64,000 bases of DNA from positions 1 through 64,000 of the forward strand of contig JAZSFA010000004.1 of assembly GCA_045531965.1 (NCBI GenBank). The letters run 5' to 3'. Below are positions 27,144 to 37,812 of this stretch, piece after piece. Made by a program: the position numbers and the translations under genes. Numbering within the stretch: the stretch's first letter is position 1; every line of letters starts with the position of its first letter. The notes under the pieces are model-generated. The model was not told the origin of the DNA. It worked only from the letters and a program-made list of their open reading frames with translations, and did no database searches. Source of the stretch: CAMEON01 sp045531965 (GTDB lineage: Bacteria > Bacillota > Clostridia > Oscillospirales > CAG-272).

Positions 27144-28160
27144 ATGAAAGTGTTGCGTTATGAGATAACAGATGCATGCAATTTGAGGTGTAAAATGTGT
27201 TGGTCAACAGATTGGCAGCATAAAGATATGGGACTGTATGGAGCAAAGAAGTTAATTGACGAATTTGCAGATTTGTATCCGGGTCAAATGGTTATTTTAA
27301 CATCTAGGGAGCCATTGGCAAGTTGTATTTTTGAAGATATTGTCAGGTACCTTCATGCAAAACGGTTAAAAATTGGAATATTGACCAATGGAACATTGCT
27401 TACAGAAAGAATATATAGATGCTTATGTTCAAGCGAAATATCTGCCATAAGCGTTTCCTTGCATGGAGAAGAGCGATATCATGATTATACAGTTGGAGTA
27501 CAGGGTGCTGCACGAAAAACAATCGATGCTCTGAAAAAAATATCTGATATGAAGGCTATGAATAACGATCTTTGCTTAAGAATTACCAATGTTATTTCGC
27601 CAGGTACAATGTCAGCACTTGATTATTTAATTGACTTGGCCAAAAGGAATTCTGCTGTGCTGAGGTTGCAACATCTAATGTGGCATTCTGAGAAACGTAA
27701 AACAATTCATAAGCAATATTTAAAAGATAAATACAATATAATAGATAATTCAATAGACGGATTCCCATCCAATCCAACAATTACAGCTGATGAGGTGATA
27801 AATATTGTTCAAACTGCCGAGAAAAAGTGTTTGCAAAATAACATTAAACTTGAAATTTATCCATTATTAACGGAAGATCAGATTTATAGATGGTACAATA
27901 GTGATGGAGATGTTTTTTATAAAGCGAATTGTGGACATGCATTTGATTCTATTAGAATTAGAGCGGATGGTTCGGTTGTATATTGTCAATATATTGAACA
28001 TATGTACGGCGATATTAATAAGAGTGGTCTAATAAACATTTTGAATGATGATGGATATATACAGTGGGCGAAAGATATGAAAAATGGGTATTTGACTCCA
28101 TTGTGTCAGCGTTGTTGCCATGTTTGTCCTGTTGGAGAAGAAGATGAATACATGATATAA
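27144..28160 (+). CDS. Radical SAM enzyme 1 with C-terminal cysteine cluster (SPASM-like)
   Basis: A ~338-residue radical SAM protein. The [4Fe-4S] motif CNLRCKMC is at ~12-19, followed by LTNGTLL (~87) and SVSLHGEE (~110). The C-terminal region has GSVVYCQYIEHMYGDI and a cysteine group CQRCCHVC close to the end, as in SPASM/Twitch proteins that bind extra Fe-S clusters and modify peptides or other large substrates. Three ATGs stand within 12 bases (27132, 27138, 27144); the last matches the leader spacing seen at two other genes. No precursor peptide is evident nearby. Confidence 0.85.
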   Translation: MKVLRYEITDACNLRCKMCWSTDWQHKDMGLYGAKKLIDEFADLYPGQMVILTSREPLASCIFEDIVRYLHAKRLKIGILTNGTLLTERIYRCLCSSEISAISVSLHGEERYHDYTVGVQGAARKTIDALKKISDMKAMNNDLCLRITNVISPGTMSALDYLIDLAKRNSAVLRLQHLMWHSEKRKTIHKQYLKDKYNIIDNSIDGFPSNPTITADEVINIVQTAEKKCLQNNIKLEIYPLLTEDQIYRWYNSDGDVFYKANCGHAFDSIRIRADGSVVYCQYIEHMYGDINKSGLINILNDDGYIQWAKDMKNGYLTPLCQRCCHVCPVGEEDEYMI

Positions 28161-28265
28161 ATTATTGGTGAAATGTGTTCAATGCTTTTTTGAAATATGA
28201 TTGTTTTTGTCAAGGGGAAATGAATAGAAAAATCTAATTATTGTTTGAGAGAATGGGGCGATGAT

Positions 28266-28384
28266 ATGGCCTCAGTTGTTATTCCAGTTTATAATTCAAA
28301 ATCGTATTTGATAGAATATACATAAACAATCATACAGGAATTTTGAAGTTATATGTGTGGATGGCTCAACAGATAAATTAAAAA
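28266..28384 (+). pseudogene. Family 2 glycosyltransferase remnant 1
   Basis: Starts MASVVIPVYNSKSYLIEYT, stops, and continues in another frame as KQSYRNFEVICVDGSTDK, the classic first 40 residues of a GT2 enzyme. Nothing of the rest remains. A similar remnant is at 31978. Confidence 0.65.
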
Positions 28385-28985
28385 ATAATTGAAGGCTTTG
28401 TCACACTGAACGACAGACTAAAAATTCTTTTAAAGAACATATCGATATACGAGGTGAATTTGAATAATGCTGCAAACGAGAACGGCAGCCTATGCTATTT
28501 TGAAATAGTTGGTCACGAGTCGATATCAAACATTGATATAAGAAGTGAACTGAATCATATTTAAGAATACATCAGCTCCATTGATATGTTTGAAAAAATG
28601 GAATTGTTTTCAAAGTCTATTCCCAAAGGGTCTGATGTAGGGCTATTGCCCCGTTTTTCTCAGTTTGATTTTTGTGATGTATCAACTTACGCTGCTCCGT
28701 TGGTCTTTATTTTATATCGTATAATGAACCAACGCTATTGTTTTTCGTTATTTTGGGAAGTTGCCTGCGACTATCAGATTATTGAAGAGTTTTTTATCGG
28801 AGATGAAAGCTTTAGCTGAAAAGTACAAATTACTTAGAATTATTGTTGTTAAAACAATACTAAAAGGCAAAAGTACTGAAATGTTGCTATGTAGCGCCTT
28901 TGGATAAACGGAAAACGGCAAACGCTTTGCTGCACAAAAACGGAAACAAGAAGACAACTTTTCACCTTTAGCTTGAGCAAGGGAA
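28385..28985 (+). pseudogene. Degenerate coding region, family not recognised
   Basis: An open stretch from ~28394 (EGFVTLNDRLKILLKNISIY ...) stops at ~28563. It continues in frame from 28586 as MFEKMELFSKSIPKGSDVG to a stop at 28819, and beyond that only scattered codons remain. The pattern of short in-frame pieces separated by stops suggests a decayed gene of at least 140 codons. I cannot name it. Confidence 0.45.
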
Positions 28986-30041
28986 TGAATTCGTTTTGTT
29001 CGCAGCAGCATGATGCTTTGAAGTTCTTTAGAACGACTGTGCGAATCACATCTTTCTTGTACGAGATGACATCGGACAACCAGTCGCTGATTGTAGATAA
29101 TCTCCATTATCAGAAAGGCGAAATAGCGATAGCGCATAACGGAGTCGAGAAATATAACGGCGAACGGTTCAACATGGTCTGTGTCCCAGTAGAAGTGGTG
29201 AATTTGGATGTAGATGCTCCTATGCAACTGTCAATCAAAAACAGTGACAGCGGTGAGATGTTGTATTCTCAGACTATTCATTTGTATGACTTCATAAGTA
29301 TAGAAACTTCTGCTTTGCTGCTTACCAAGGAATCGCTGTTCACGTGTGCTATGGTTAACATAGATTATCATGACAACAACGGATATCCGCATACCTTTTT
29401 CTTTGATCTTTATCTGTCAAAGACGAGTGGCTATATGATCCCGACAGAAGAAAGAGCAAACAGATTGCTGAAAGACGAAACAGTTTCGTTGGACGCAAAG
29501 AATTACATAACCTATTATCTTACGAATATATTTCGACTTGGAGAGTATGATATACGTAATTTTGCTGCTTGGCGGGACTTTTCGGAAATGCTGGATTTGA
29601 TTGAGAGCGGCGGGTACGATGAATATTTAGAGTCTCCCGGCACAAAGAAGCACTACTGGTTGTCCGGCGTAGACGATCATTTAGTGGAATATGTTGTTTG
29701 TCTGCCGAAACCTAAGTCGTTCTTGTCTTAAACTATATAAGCATCAGACGATTCTCTTGGAATCAATGCAGATCTTTGCAGAGCACTTATCCGCCGAGGA
29801 CGAATTGTCCGGCGTTATTTCCAGGTATAAAAATTGCGTGGAAAGAATGCATCGGATCTATTTGCTCTGCATTAAACACTCTTTTACTGAAGACAAACAA
29901 CTTCTTCTTCGTTTTTCGGAAAAACTTCAACAATTAGAATCTGAAGAAAAAGAAGTCTTTACAGAATTTGATGACCATGCGGCACAGATATATATTCGTA
30001 AATGCTTGATGCCTATATCGCTTAACACAAAAGGCAACTGA
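28973..30041 (+). pseudogene. BtrH-like family member, probably frameshifted
   Basis: Frame 28973-29731 encodes ~250 residues without a recognisable start, ending LVEYVVCLPKPKSFLS. A second frame (29691-30041) carries the helical C-terminal part KLYKHQTILLESMQIFAEHL ... EKLQQLESEEKEVF. This C-terminus matches in pattern those at 31420-31785 and in the intact gene at 38055 (ENKKNILKRLQ ... IGREREVL), so one protein has probably been split by a frameshift near 29715. The N-terminal part itself shows no clear motif. A short separate protein from ATG 29766 cannot be excluded. Confidence 0.5.
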
Positions 30042-30071
30042 CAACACAACATCACCCACAGGAGAAGGAAT

Positions 30072-30647
30072 ATGATAAAAGTCTACTTGATCAAAACAGA
30101 TTTGAAGTCCAATTCTGAAATCAGTGACCTTGCCTGGTCGCATGTATTGCAACTAGCTTCGCAGGATCTGCGTATACCAAAAGAAAGTATTACCGTAAAG
30201 AAAGGAATCCACGGAAAACCGTATTTCGACGGTTACAGAGAATGGCAGTTTAACATATCACATACGAGTGAAATGATCGCTATTGCCATGTCGGACAAGC
30301 CGGTTGGAATCGATATTGAAAAAATCCAAAAGCAAGACTTGCGAATCGCAGAGCGATTCTTTACAGACACGGAGCATAGCTACATAAACGATGCAGATAG
30401 TGATGCTGATAAAAACAAACGGTTTCTTGAAGTGTGGACGAAAAAAGAAGCATATATTAAGTTCACAGGGGAGGGCATGAGCAGACCAATAAACTCGTTT
30501 TGCGTGTTTGATGTCCTCGCAAAGAATCAAACCGTGTATTGGGATGGATATATATTGTCTGTTTGCTGCTCAAATCAAGCAGATTCCGAATTTGCGGTTG
30601 AGTATTGTACTGAAAGCGTTTTTGCTAATTATCCTCCCTGTGGTTGA
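30072..30647 (+). CDS. Sfp-type 4'-phosphopantetheinyl transferase
   Basis: A 191-residue enzyme that moves the phosphopantetheine arm of CoA to the serine of carrier proteins. All three family motifs are visible: FNISHT (~60), VGIDIEKI (~78, Mg-binding Asp and Glu) and EVWTKKEAYIK (~120). It is intact although the genes on both sides are broken, and has AGGAGAAGG before its ATG. Its obvious partners are the two carrier proteins at 14538 and 15731, 14 kb upstream in the same island. Confidence 0.9.
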   Translation: MIKVYLIKTDLKSNSEISDLAWSHVLQLASQDLRIPKESITVKKGIHGKPYFDGYREWQFNISHTSEMIAIAMSDKPVGIDIEKIQKQDLRIAERFFTDTEHSYINDADSDADKNKRFLEVWTKKEAYIKFTGEGMSRPINSFCVFDVLAKNQTVYWDGYILSVCCSNQADSEFAVEYCTESVFANYPPCG

Positions 30648-30814
30648 TCCAATAATATAGAAAACATTTGTGTGTGTAATCAGTTCAGAGGCCGATATCA
30701 CATATCAAATGCATATAGAAGCAAAAGTCATATAGACAAATGAGTTTTTGACACGACAAGAAAGGATTCGGATAAAGATATCGGAAATATACCGGCTTTA
30801 TCCATAGGCGATTG

Positions 30815-31785
30815 ATGAAAAAATCGGTTGAACTGCCAATTGTGAAACCCATATACGACGTATATCACTGCCAGGACTCTGCCAGTGCGGTAATCGCTCA
30901 AAATCCAAGCATTCGGAATTGGTATTTAAATCACGCCATTGTTCTTAGTTGTGAAAATTATTTTTGTATTCATCTTTCACACCGGAAGTAAGTGTCTGCT
31001 GTTCTGCATTAGACACAGCGCGGTACCTTGATCAACGTTCGGTTAATATGTTATACCTAAAGGATATGTTCATCCGGTGATTCGTGCAATGCTGGACGAT
31101 GGTTTCTATGTGTACTATACCGTAATCGATGACTACTTCATACAAGGAAAGTTTGGATACAAGAAGCGGCATTTCTTTCATGACGGCTTAATATGCGGTT
31201 ATGATCAGAATGAGAAGACATAAAGTATATTCGCTTATGACGAGAAAGACCATTACACCGTTTTCAAAACACCGCAAAGTGGATTTGAAGCAGGAAGAAG
31301 ATGTGTCAAGAAAAACGGCGGTGGTGTCGTTGGCGCACTGGGTGCGATCCGTCCGCTCGACATACGGTATGAGTTAGAGCCATCGACTATCAAAGAAAAC
31401 TTGAAAGAATACCTGCGATTTGCGTTTAAGCATTTTCACTTTAGAACCAGGAGAGAGCGGATACGGCATAGCAGTGCACCGTTATCTGATACTGTATTTA
31501 CAACGAATCATCGATGGTCAGCTGTCGAAAGACTATCTGGACAAGCGTGCATTTAAAATGATTTTTGAGCACAAAGCTGTTATGCTTGAATGCTTACAGG
31601 CGTTGGAGAACAAACTGCAATGGAACACCGAACTGAGTGAGCAGTATAAAGGAATACTGAAAATCGCCGAAAAACTGTGGATGAAATGCCTTTACTACGA
31701 GCAGACACAGCGCAAATCTGTTCTACATGATATGTGTGACATTCTTTCGCAAATTGAGATGGACGAGGAGGTAATACTGAGTTAA
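30815..31785 (+). pseudogene. BtrH-like family member, disrupted
   Basis: Begins MKKSVELPIVKPIYDVYHCQ and continues ASAVIAQNPSIRNWYLNHAI to a stop near 30993. A later frame from ~31080 reads DDGFYVYYTVIDDYFIQGKF ... FFHDGLICGYDQNEK, stops at ~31220, then runs on to KENLKEYL. The piece 31420-31785 holds the helical C-terminus (FEHKAVMLECLQALENKL). The order YxxVDDYF - HxxLIxGYD - helical region is the same as in the intact 38055 gene, so this is a dead paralogue with at least three breaks. The 160 bases before it contain nothing I recognise. Confidence 0.65.
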
Positions 31786-31977
31786 GCAGTACAAAGACTT
31801 GAACTTACAGACACAGAAGCTAATAACAGTTGAAAATATATGATGAGAACAATGATAATTTCTATTGCTATTAAAGCGATTCGGAGAATTTAAATAACAA
31901 ATAACAGTTTGCACAAAGGATAATAAGATTGTAAGCACAATCTGTACTTTAAGATGTTATTTTTGGGGGGGAAGTGA

Positions 31978-32296
31978 ATGGTGTCAATTATTATACCAAT
32001 TTATAACTCAGAACAATACTTAGCTGAATGTCATAAAAACTATTCAAGAGTAGTCTTACCGTGACTTTGAAGTCCTTTGTGTTGACGATGGATCAACAGA
32101 TGACTCTAGAAGAATGATTGAATATTATGTTAGCATAGATGAAAGATTCAAGCTTATTTCAAAGATTCATACAAATGCTGGTGATGCCAGAAATGTTGGC
32201 TTGAAACATACTAAAGGTGACTATTTGTTATTTTTGGATAGCGAGGATTTCTTTGATGTAAATGATGTCATTAGAACGGAGACAAAGAGTGACTGA
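31978..32296 (+). pseudogene. Family 2 glycosyltransferase remnant 2
   Basis: Starts with a good ribosome site and MVSIIIPIYNSEQYLAEC, then shifts frame and meets a stop. It resumes as SYRDFEVLCVDDGSTDDS and GDYLLFLDSEDF (the GT-A metal-site region), and ends at 32296. Downstream it is joined abruptly to a fabG fragment. Confidence 0.75.
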
Positions 32297-32302
32297 CACG
32301 AG

Positions 32303-32698
32303 TTTAACTGGTGTTTTTCTCTGTACCAGAGAACTTTCAAAACCAATGATAAAACAGCGGGCTGGGAAAATAATAAATATTCCTCATTAAAAGGACAAGA
32401 AGGCACCAAAGGGCAATCTAACTACACGGCATCAAAAGCCGGAGTAATTGCGTTAACCAAAACAGCAGCCAAAGAGCTGGGAGAATTTAATATATCCGTG
32501 AATGCAATTTGTCCTGGATTTATCGTAACAGACCTTAATCGCAACAACAAGGAAAAAGAAAAAATAGCCATCAAACGGAGTTTATTGTCAATAGATGCTT
32601 CTATGCGAGATTTGGTTAATTTTTGCTTATTTATTTCGTAAGATTTAACACAAGGAATTAGTGGACGAGTTTTCAACTTGGACTCTAGAATTATGTAG
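32303..32698 (+). pseudogene. 3' fragment of a second fabG copy
   Basis: Encodes LTGVFLCTRELSKPMIKQR... to GRVFNLDSRI, matching residues ~112-246 of the intact FabG at 15969 with clear divergence at both DNA and protein level. One T is missing near 32380 (a frameshift before SLKGQEG) and a TAA replaces a codon at ~32640. The 5' half is absent, replaced by a glycosyltransferase remnant. It is therefore an old duplicate or came from a related cluster. Confidence 0.8.
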
Positions 32699-32764
32699 AT
32701 ATCAAGAATATGAGTATATTATTAAACAGAAAATGTTGTAGTTATTCCGGAAAAGTATCATAGG

Positions 32765-33025
32765 GTGGGATTTTTGAACTGGAATAAGTTCACTGATTCA
32801 TACCATAGAGAATTCATTTCTCCATGGTATCATAATATCCCTATAAATCCTGATCTTCCCGATGACAGAATAATAGCGATACTGGATGAAAGCAAACTGG
32901 ATGCAGTCGTTACATCAAACGAGTATAAAGACCGTATTCATAACTTCGAAACTGTCGCAATCGATAAAGATGAAGTTGTTGATTTTGATGGAGATAATCC
33001 AGGCAATGCGATCGCATTAATATAG
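32765..33025 (+). pseudogene. Adenylation-domain fragment
   Basis: Eighty-six codons include PINPDLPDDRIIAILDESKL and DAVVTSNEYKDRI, which resembles the early 'P(I/L)DP..P..R...IL.DS' part of NRPS-type adenylation domains. No ATP-binding motif follows, and no start codon is convincing. It is a leftover of a larger enzyme. Confidence 0.5.
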
Positions 33026-33127
33026 ACAATTCTCAGCAATATAATTGTCTATCATAAAATGAATAATTAAAGAATGTGCGGATCATATATAGATTGAATT
33101 TGATTATGAAACAATAATGTTATTCGT

Positions 33128-34420
33128 ATGCCAATAAAATGTTTGTATAAGAAGGTGATTGCAATTAAAAAAACGTATTTTTTCGAAAATTTTATTAAGA
33201 CAGTACCAGCTTTTTCGAATATAACAAGTGTTGATGTAGATGAAAAAAATTTTAAGGATGTGTATAATTATATTCCTATTACTAGTAAAAGGAGTATGAG
33301 AGAACATTTTTTGGATTATATATCAAATAAATTTTTGCCCAAAATAAATAATGATATTTTAGAAGAAATATATAATGTTAAGAATATGTCTAAAAATCAT
33401 GACAAAAAAATATATATTGACGACATTCCTTATGTCATTGAGTACACAACGGGCTCAACAGGAATTCCGTTCCCGATTATAAAATCCAATAATACAAGAT
33501 TTATGCAAGGAAAGTATCTGTCAAAGTGTCGTAGAAGTATTTATGGTTCTAATTTCAATAAAACAGGCTTTCTGTTTTTGCACAGCAGTAACGAAATAAT
33601 ACAGAATATAGATTTGTTTAAATTCAACAAAGAAGACTTATTATTAATATATAATGAAATTAAAAAAGCAAATACTGAATGGCTATTTGGTACACCATTG
33701 ATTTTTAAAAAAATATCAACAATTGTTCAAGAGGAAATTAACAATATTAAGTTTTTAGAATATACCAGTCAGCCTATTATCGACGACATAAATGAAATAA
33801 AAACTTGCTTTTCTCATGCACAATTTGTTTGTAATTATGGAACTAGAGAGTTTTGGAATATTGGTTGGGGCAATGAAGAGGAAGGATTAGCGATTAACAA
33901 AGATTATTTGATCGTGGATTTAATAGATGATCAGGGAAAAGTAATTGAAGAGCCAGGTATTGAAGGAGATATAATAATAACAGATATGAGTAATTGCACC
34001 CAAGCGTTCGTCAAATATTCCATTGGCGATAAGGGTAAATACTTACTTGATAGTAATGGTAATCTTCGCTTAAAACTAATTGATGCTTCAGAAAAAAATG
34101 TGATTGCCGACACGAATATTAACGGAAACATGATTTTTCGGAGAGTAATGCGAGGGTTATATTTCCATGATTACATAAAGGATATTTCAAGAGTTTTAGT
34201 AGTTCAGAAGCGCAAGTATCAATTTTTAATTTTTGTGGATGGAATTGGAAATAAACACGATTATTTTGAGAGGAGATTTAAATACAGAACTGGATTGGTT
34301 TTGTCGGAAGCAAACAAATATGAATTTGTTTTTATTTACACAAAGGATTTTATAAACATCAAAAATTATAAAGAATATGTATTTATTAATGCAACAGGAG
34401 AAGTTAAAGATGAATATTAA
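33128..34420 (+). CDS. PaaK/CapK-like adenylate-forming ligase 2
   Basis: A 430-residue adenylate-forming protein. It has TTGSTGIPFP at ~107, the NYGTREFW stretch at ~237 and VKYSIGDKGKYL at ~295 as the AMP-binding block. It shares layout with the ligase at 16803 but little sequence, so they probably act on different acids. Its last 11 bases overlap the radical SAM gene, suggesting linked function: activation of an acid that the radical SAM enzyme then modifies, or the reverse. Confidence 0.8.
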   Translation: MPIKCLYKKVIAIKKTYFFENFIKTVPAFSNITSVDVDEKNFKDVYNYIPITSKRSMREHFLDYISNKFLPKINNDILEEIYNVKNMSKNHDKKIYIDDIPYVIEYTTGSTGIPFPIIKSNNTRFMQGKYLSKCRRSIYGSNFNKTGFLFLHSSNEIIQNIDLFKFNKEDLLLIYNEIKKANTEWLFGTPLIFKKISTIVQEEINNIKFLEYTSQPIIDDINEIKTCFSHAQFVCNYGTREFWNIGWGNEEEGLAINKDYLIVDLIDDQGKVIEEPGIEGDIIITDMSNCTQAFVKYSIGDKGKYLLDSNGNLRLKLIDASEKNVIADTNINGNMIFRRVMRGLYFHDYIKDISRVLVVQKRKYQFLIFVDGIGNKHDYFERRFKYRTGLVLSEANKYEFVFIYTKDFINIKNYKEYVFINATGEVKDEY

Positions 34421-35453
34421 AGCGTATGACTCGTTAGTTTCGCCCTTCAACCAAACAAAAGTATTAACCCATTGGCAAGACTTTGAAGAAATAAATAAAT
34501 CCAAGATAATTAGACCTGTTATGTGTGAAATCGATTTAACAGATGGTTTTTGCAATAATAAATGCAAGCATTGTTTCTTTGGCACAAATCAAAAGAGCAA
34601 CCCAATATATATGAACACTGAAACTGCAAAGAGTTTGCTAAAGGAATTAAATGAATTAGGTGTGAAAGCCATTGAATTTTCTGGTGGTGGTGAACCAACA
34701 ACTCATCCGGATTTTTTTAACATTGTTTCTTTCGCGTTAGAATTAGGTTTTGAAGTGGGAGTTGTAACTAATGGCTTATTAATAGACAAAATTTTTGAAA
34801 TAGCCAATAAATTAAAATTTATAAGAATCAGTCTAGATGCAGCATCAAGTGAAGTTTATAAAAAAGTCCACGGCGTCGATGCATTTGATCAAGTAATTCA
34901 AAATATACGCTTGCTTATCAATAGAAAGTGTGATAACATAGGAATTGCTTATTTGATTGTTCCTGATAATGTTTGTGATATTGAAGATGTATATACACTG
35001 TCGTGTGAACTAGGGATTAGCTATTTACAATATAGACCTGCTTCTTTAAATTACTCCGTAAATGCAGACATATGGAGTGAAGCTAAATCAAAAGTTGAAA
35101 AAGTTGTGTTGGATAATTCTAGATTAAAAACTATACAAGTGTTTGATGCAGGAATAAAATGGGATCATTTGTGTCAAAACAGAGAATATAAAAAGTGTAC
35201 AACAAGTACTATGGTTTCGGTGGTCCAAGCGAATGGTGACATTCCGCTCTGCGTTTTGCTAAGAAATCAGAAGCAATACCTCATTGGTAACATCAACGAA
35301 GGTGGATTTGCCAAGAATTGGTTTTCTGAAAGACATTTGTTTTTGATTGAAAATAAAGATGTTAATACGTGTCGCAAGCCATGCAAACATGATTCTTACA
35401 ACATCATGTTTGAGGCATATAATAATGATTTTTTACATAAAAACTTTATATAA
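34410..35453 (+). CDS. Radical SAM enzyme 2 (SPASM-like)
   Basis: A 347-residue radical SAM enzyme. The cluster motif CNNKCKHC is at ~48-55, SGGGEPTTHPDF at ~96, VTNGLL at ~118 and RISLDAASSEVYKKVHG at ~137. C-terminal cysteines (CTTSTM..., PLCVLL, CRKPC) suggest one more Fe-S cluster. ATG 34410 is chosen for its AGGAGAAG site. It is followed 12 bases later by the Nudix gene, so ligase, radical SAM and Nudix form one operon. Confidence 0.85.
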   Translation: MNIKAYDSLVSPFNQTKVLTHWQDFEEINKSKIIRPVMCEIDLTDGFCNNKCKHCFFGTNQKSNPIYMNTETAKSLLKELNELGVKAIEFSGGGEPTTHPDFFNIVSFALELGFEVGVVTNGLLIDKIFEIANKLKFIRISLDAASSEVYKKVHGVDAFDQVIQNIRLLINRKCDNIGIAYLIVPDNVCDIEDVYTLSCELGISYLQYRPASLNYSVNADIWSEAKSKVEKVVLDNSRLKTIQVFDAGIKWDHLCQNREYKKCTTSTMVSVVQANGDIPLCVLLRNQKQYLIGNINEGGFAKNWFSERHLFLIENKDVNTCRKPCKHDSYNIMFEAYNNDFLHKNFI

Positions 35454-35465
35454 TGGAGAATTGCA

Positions 35466-35936
35466 ATGAATGCATGTTTTTACTATCAAAATCCTAATGC
35501 GCCAAAGCCCAATAAGCCTAATCACATTGGTGTAACCGCCATATTATTAAATAATAATGACCAGGTGCTACTTGAAAATCGAAGTGATTCTAATAGATGG
35601 GCTTTGATAGGGGGAGGACTTAAAATAGATGAAACACTTGACCAATGCTTGCTAAGAGAGGTTTACGAAGAGACCGGTTTAAGACTAACCAATTATTCAT
35701 TAATAGGTATATGCGATGATCCCACGAGAATAGTACAATATCCTGATGGAAATGTTTTGCGCATTATTTCTATAGTATATAGGAGCTATATTGACTTTGA
35801 TTTTAAACTAAAAATCAGTTCGGAATCTAATGAATTGAGATTTTTTGATATTGATAAGCTTGCTGATATCAATATTGTTGAGACCCATAGACATATTATT
35901 AGTAGCTATATTAATAGCAGTTATAATCACAAATAA
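35466..35936 (+). CDS. Nudix hydrolase
   Basis: A 156-residue Nudix enzyme. The Nudix box runs from GGGLKIDE to REVYEETGL (~49-71) with all the metal-binding glutamates. The N-terminal half (HIGVTAILLNNNDQVLLENR) is typical of nucleotide-sugar or nucleoside-diphosphate hydrolases. It may clean or convert a nucleotide intermediate of the cluster. The IS66 remnant begins within its last codons but leaves the stop intact. Confidence 0.85.
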   Translation: MNACFYYQNPNAPKPNKPNHIGVTAILLNNNDQVLLENRSDSNRWALIGGGLKIDETLDQCLLREVYEETGLRLTNYSLIGICDDPTRIVQYPDGNVLRIISIVYRSYIDFDFKLKISSESNELRFFDIDKLADINIVETHRHIISSYINSSYNHK

Positions 35937-37358
35937 TGATGTAACCATTCAGCCAAGCCAAGCGGTCTCACCTCAAGAGCGAAGAATATCGCCTCAAAGG
36001 TATTGAAGCTCTGCTTGCATGCGGTGAATAAATAAGCAAGGATGTCAAAGAAAGAAGCGGTACTGGCTCGGGTTCGAAAGTAGCCGGAGACCTGCTGCTT
36101 CACTTTTGTGAAACGAATATCCCGTTCGGCTTGATTGTTATCAAAGGGCGCGGAAAAGTTCTCCGCAAACAGGCATATGTGTGCCTTGAATTTACGAAGG
36201 AGGTTCAAAAGACGAACCGGTTTACTCCGCTCTGGTTGTCCGTTTTTCGTTTGAGGAGGATGTTGGGGATGCTCTTGGCATCCACATTCGGAATTGCGTC
36301 GTACTCCTGCATGAAGCGTTGCAGGACATCATTCTGCAAGGCAGAAATGCCTTGCAGAATGAGTTTGCTTTATAGTCAGGAAAAGATTACGGAATTACGG
36401 AGCCCATTTGTCTCCGTAATTCTCCTCCATCCCGTTCAATTTTCTCAAAAAATGAACGTAACAGAGGGCGTGGCGGGACAGCTCATATTTGAAATATGAA
36501 GCCCATCCATCATCCGTTGCCGTTCTCGCGAAATACGGCAGGACCCCGCCTGCCTGTCTCCGGGATCGCCCCTGCGCTCCTGTACCGAGAAATAGGTATA
36601 TTTCCCATCAGAGGCGCTGTGGAGCCAGTAAAGAGTTTTATGAAGACGGAAGCTGGTCTCATCGAAGTGACAAACATCCAACTTGCAAATTTTTTCGTGA
36701 ATTCGCCGAATTCCCTTTTGAAGGTTGTCATGGCAGCGACATACGAAATTGGCAATGGTTCCAACACTGATGGGAACCTTCAAAACGTTCTTCAAAAACT
36801 CATGGGTACGATTCATGCTCATCATGCCACGGCATAAAAAGTTACCGCCAAAGCGGCCACCCGATTGCTGTATTGAAGAGTCGATTTCATGTGTGAGAGC
36901 ATTACTCTAACCCTGCGCCGATCGTTCTGCATAGGGCATTCCAATGCTGTGGCGGTATGGGCGATCACCTTTCGGTTAATCTTTACGACCACCTCGTACT
37001 TCGTTTGAGCCTTCTTGGCGTTCGCTAAACATTCTGCACGATTGGGGCAACCCACACAGTCGGGATGAAGGGGAAAAATCTCTTGTGGGACATCTTCTTT
37101 TTTGATTTTAGCGTTTTTCCATGTGTCCCTTTTTTGCCCACCTGTGGACTTCCTGCTACTTTCCTGGAGACTTTGGGTCGATGTCTTCTTATATCTATCC
37201 TTAGAGGGCGGCTGGGAGCTGTTCCCGCCGTTGTGGTTGATCTGCTCCAACAAATCCTTGATGAGACGAGTTTACTCCTCGATCATCTCTTGTAGCTTTT
37301 CATTCTGCGTCTTCTGCATTTTTAATTCTTCCAGCAGAAATCTCTCCATATCGGTCAT
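35927..37358 (-). pseudogene. IS66-family transposase (TnpC), broken
   Basis: Read leftward from ATG 37358 (MTDMERFLLEELKMQK). A TAA interrupts after ~28 codons, then comes INHNGGNSSQPPSKD and a zinc-finger block with CVGCPNRAEC. Frame changes near 36822 and 36440 lead to KLDVCHFDETSFR and finally FDNNQAERDIRFTKVKQQVSGYFRT, the IS66 C-terminal signature. TnpA/TnpB helpers and clear terminal repeats are not visible, so this is a partial, inactive insertion. It lies between the Nudix gene and the large BtrH-like gene. Confidence 0.85.
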
Positions 37359-37812
37359 GTCTTCGCCCCTTGCTTTACTGCCTCTTTTTTACCACTTTTC
37401 TCTTCTTTCGTCAATATGACATCTTTTTTCACATTGGCATTTTGACGGCTGAATAGTTACATAATGATTTGTATTAAATTTGGGATTGAGCAAGAACGGC
37501 ATTGCCGGTTCGCTCCAGGATGTTGAAAACGGGAATCTAATATTTGCCCGTAAATTCCATACAAACATCTTGCGGGTGTCTGCGGCAAGACACTCGTCAT
37601 AAAAACGAAGATCTCATGTAAACGTAGAAAAGAGGTTGTTTTTGTAGGTGGTGATACCTTGCTCATTGGTTGAAGCGATACAAACGTAGACGAAAGATTT
37701 GTGGGCGTCTATTTTCCAACGGATCGGGCAAACGATTTTAAGTATAAACACATCCCCTCAAATTGTATTTGAGAAAGCAGACAGGGACTGAATGCTCACT
37801 AAAAGATTGAAG
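37359..37812. other. Non-coding scar between IS66 remnant and leader copy B
   Basis: No intact gene. A short plus-strand stretch (~37620-37770) reads KRRKEVVFVGGDTLLIG, a stop, then DERFVGVYFPTDRANDFKYK, which may be a decayed gene. I cannot assign it. Confidence 0.4.

Noticed and set aside
27132..28160. RiPP precursor peptide next to radical SAM 1
   Set aside because: I looked on both sides for a short gene with a ribosome site and a core-like tail; none was convincing.
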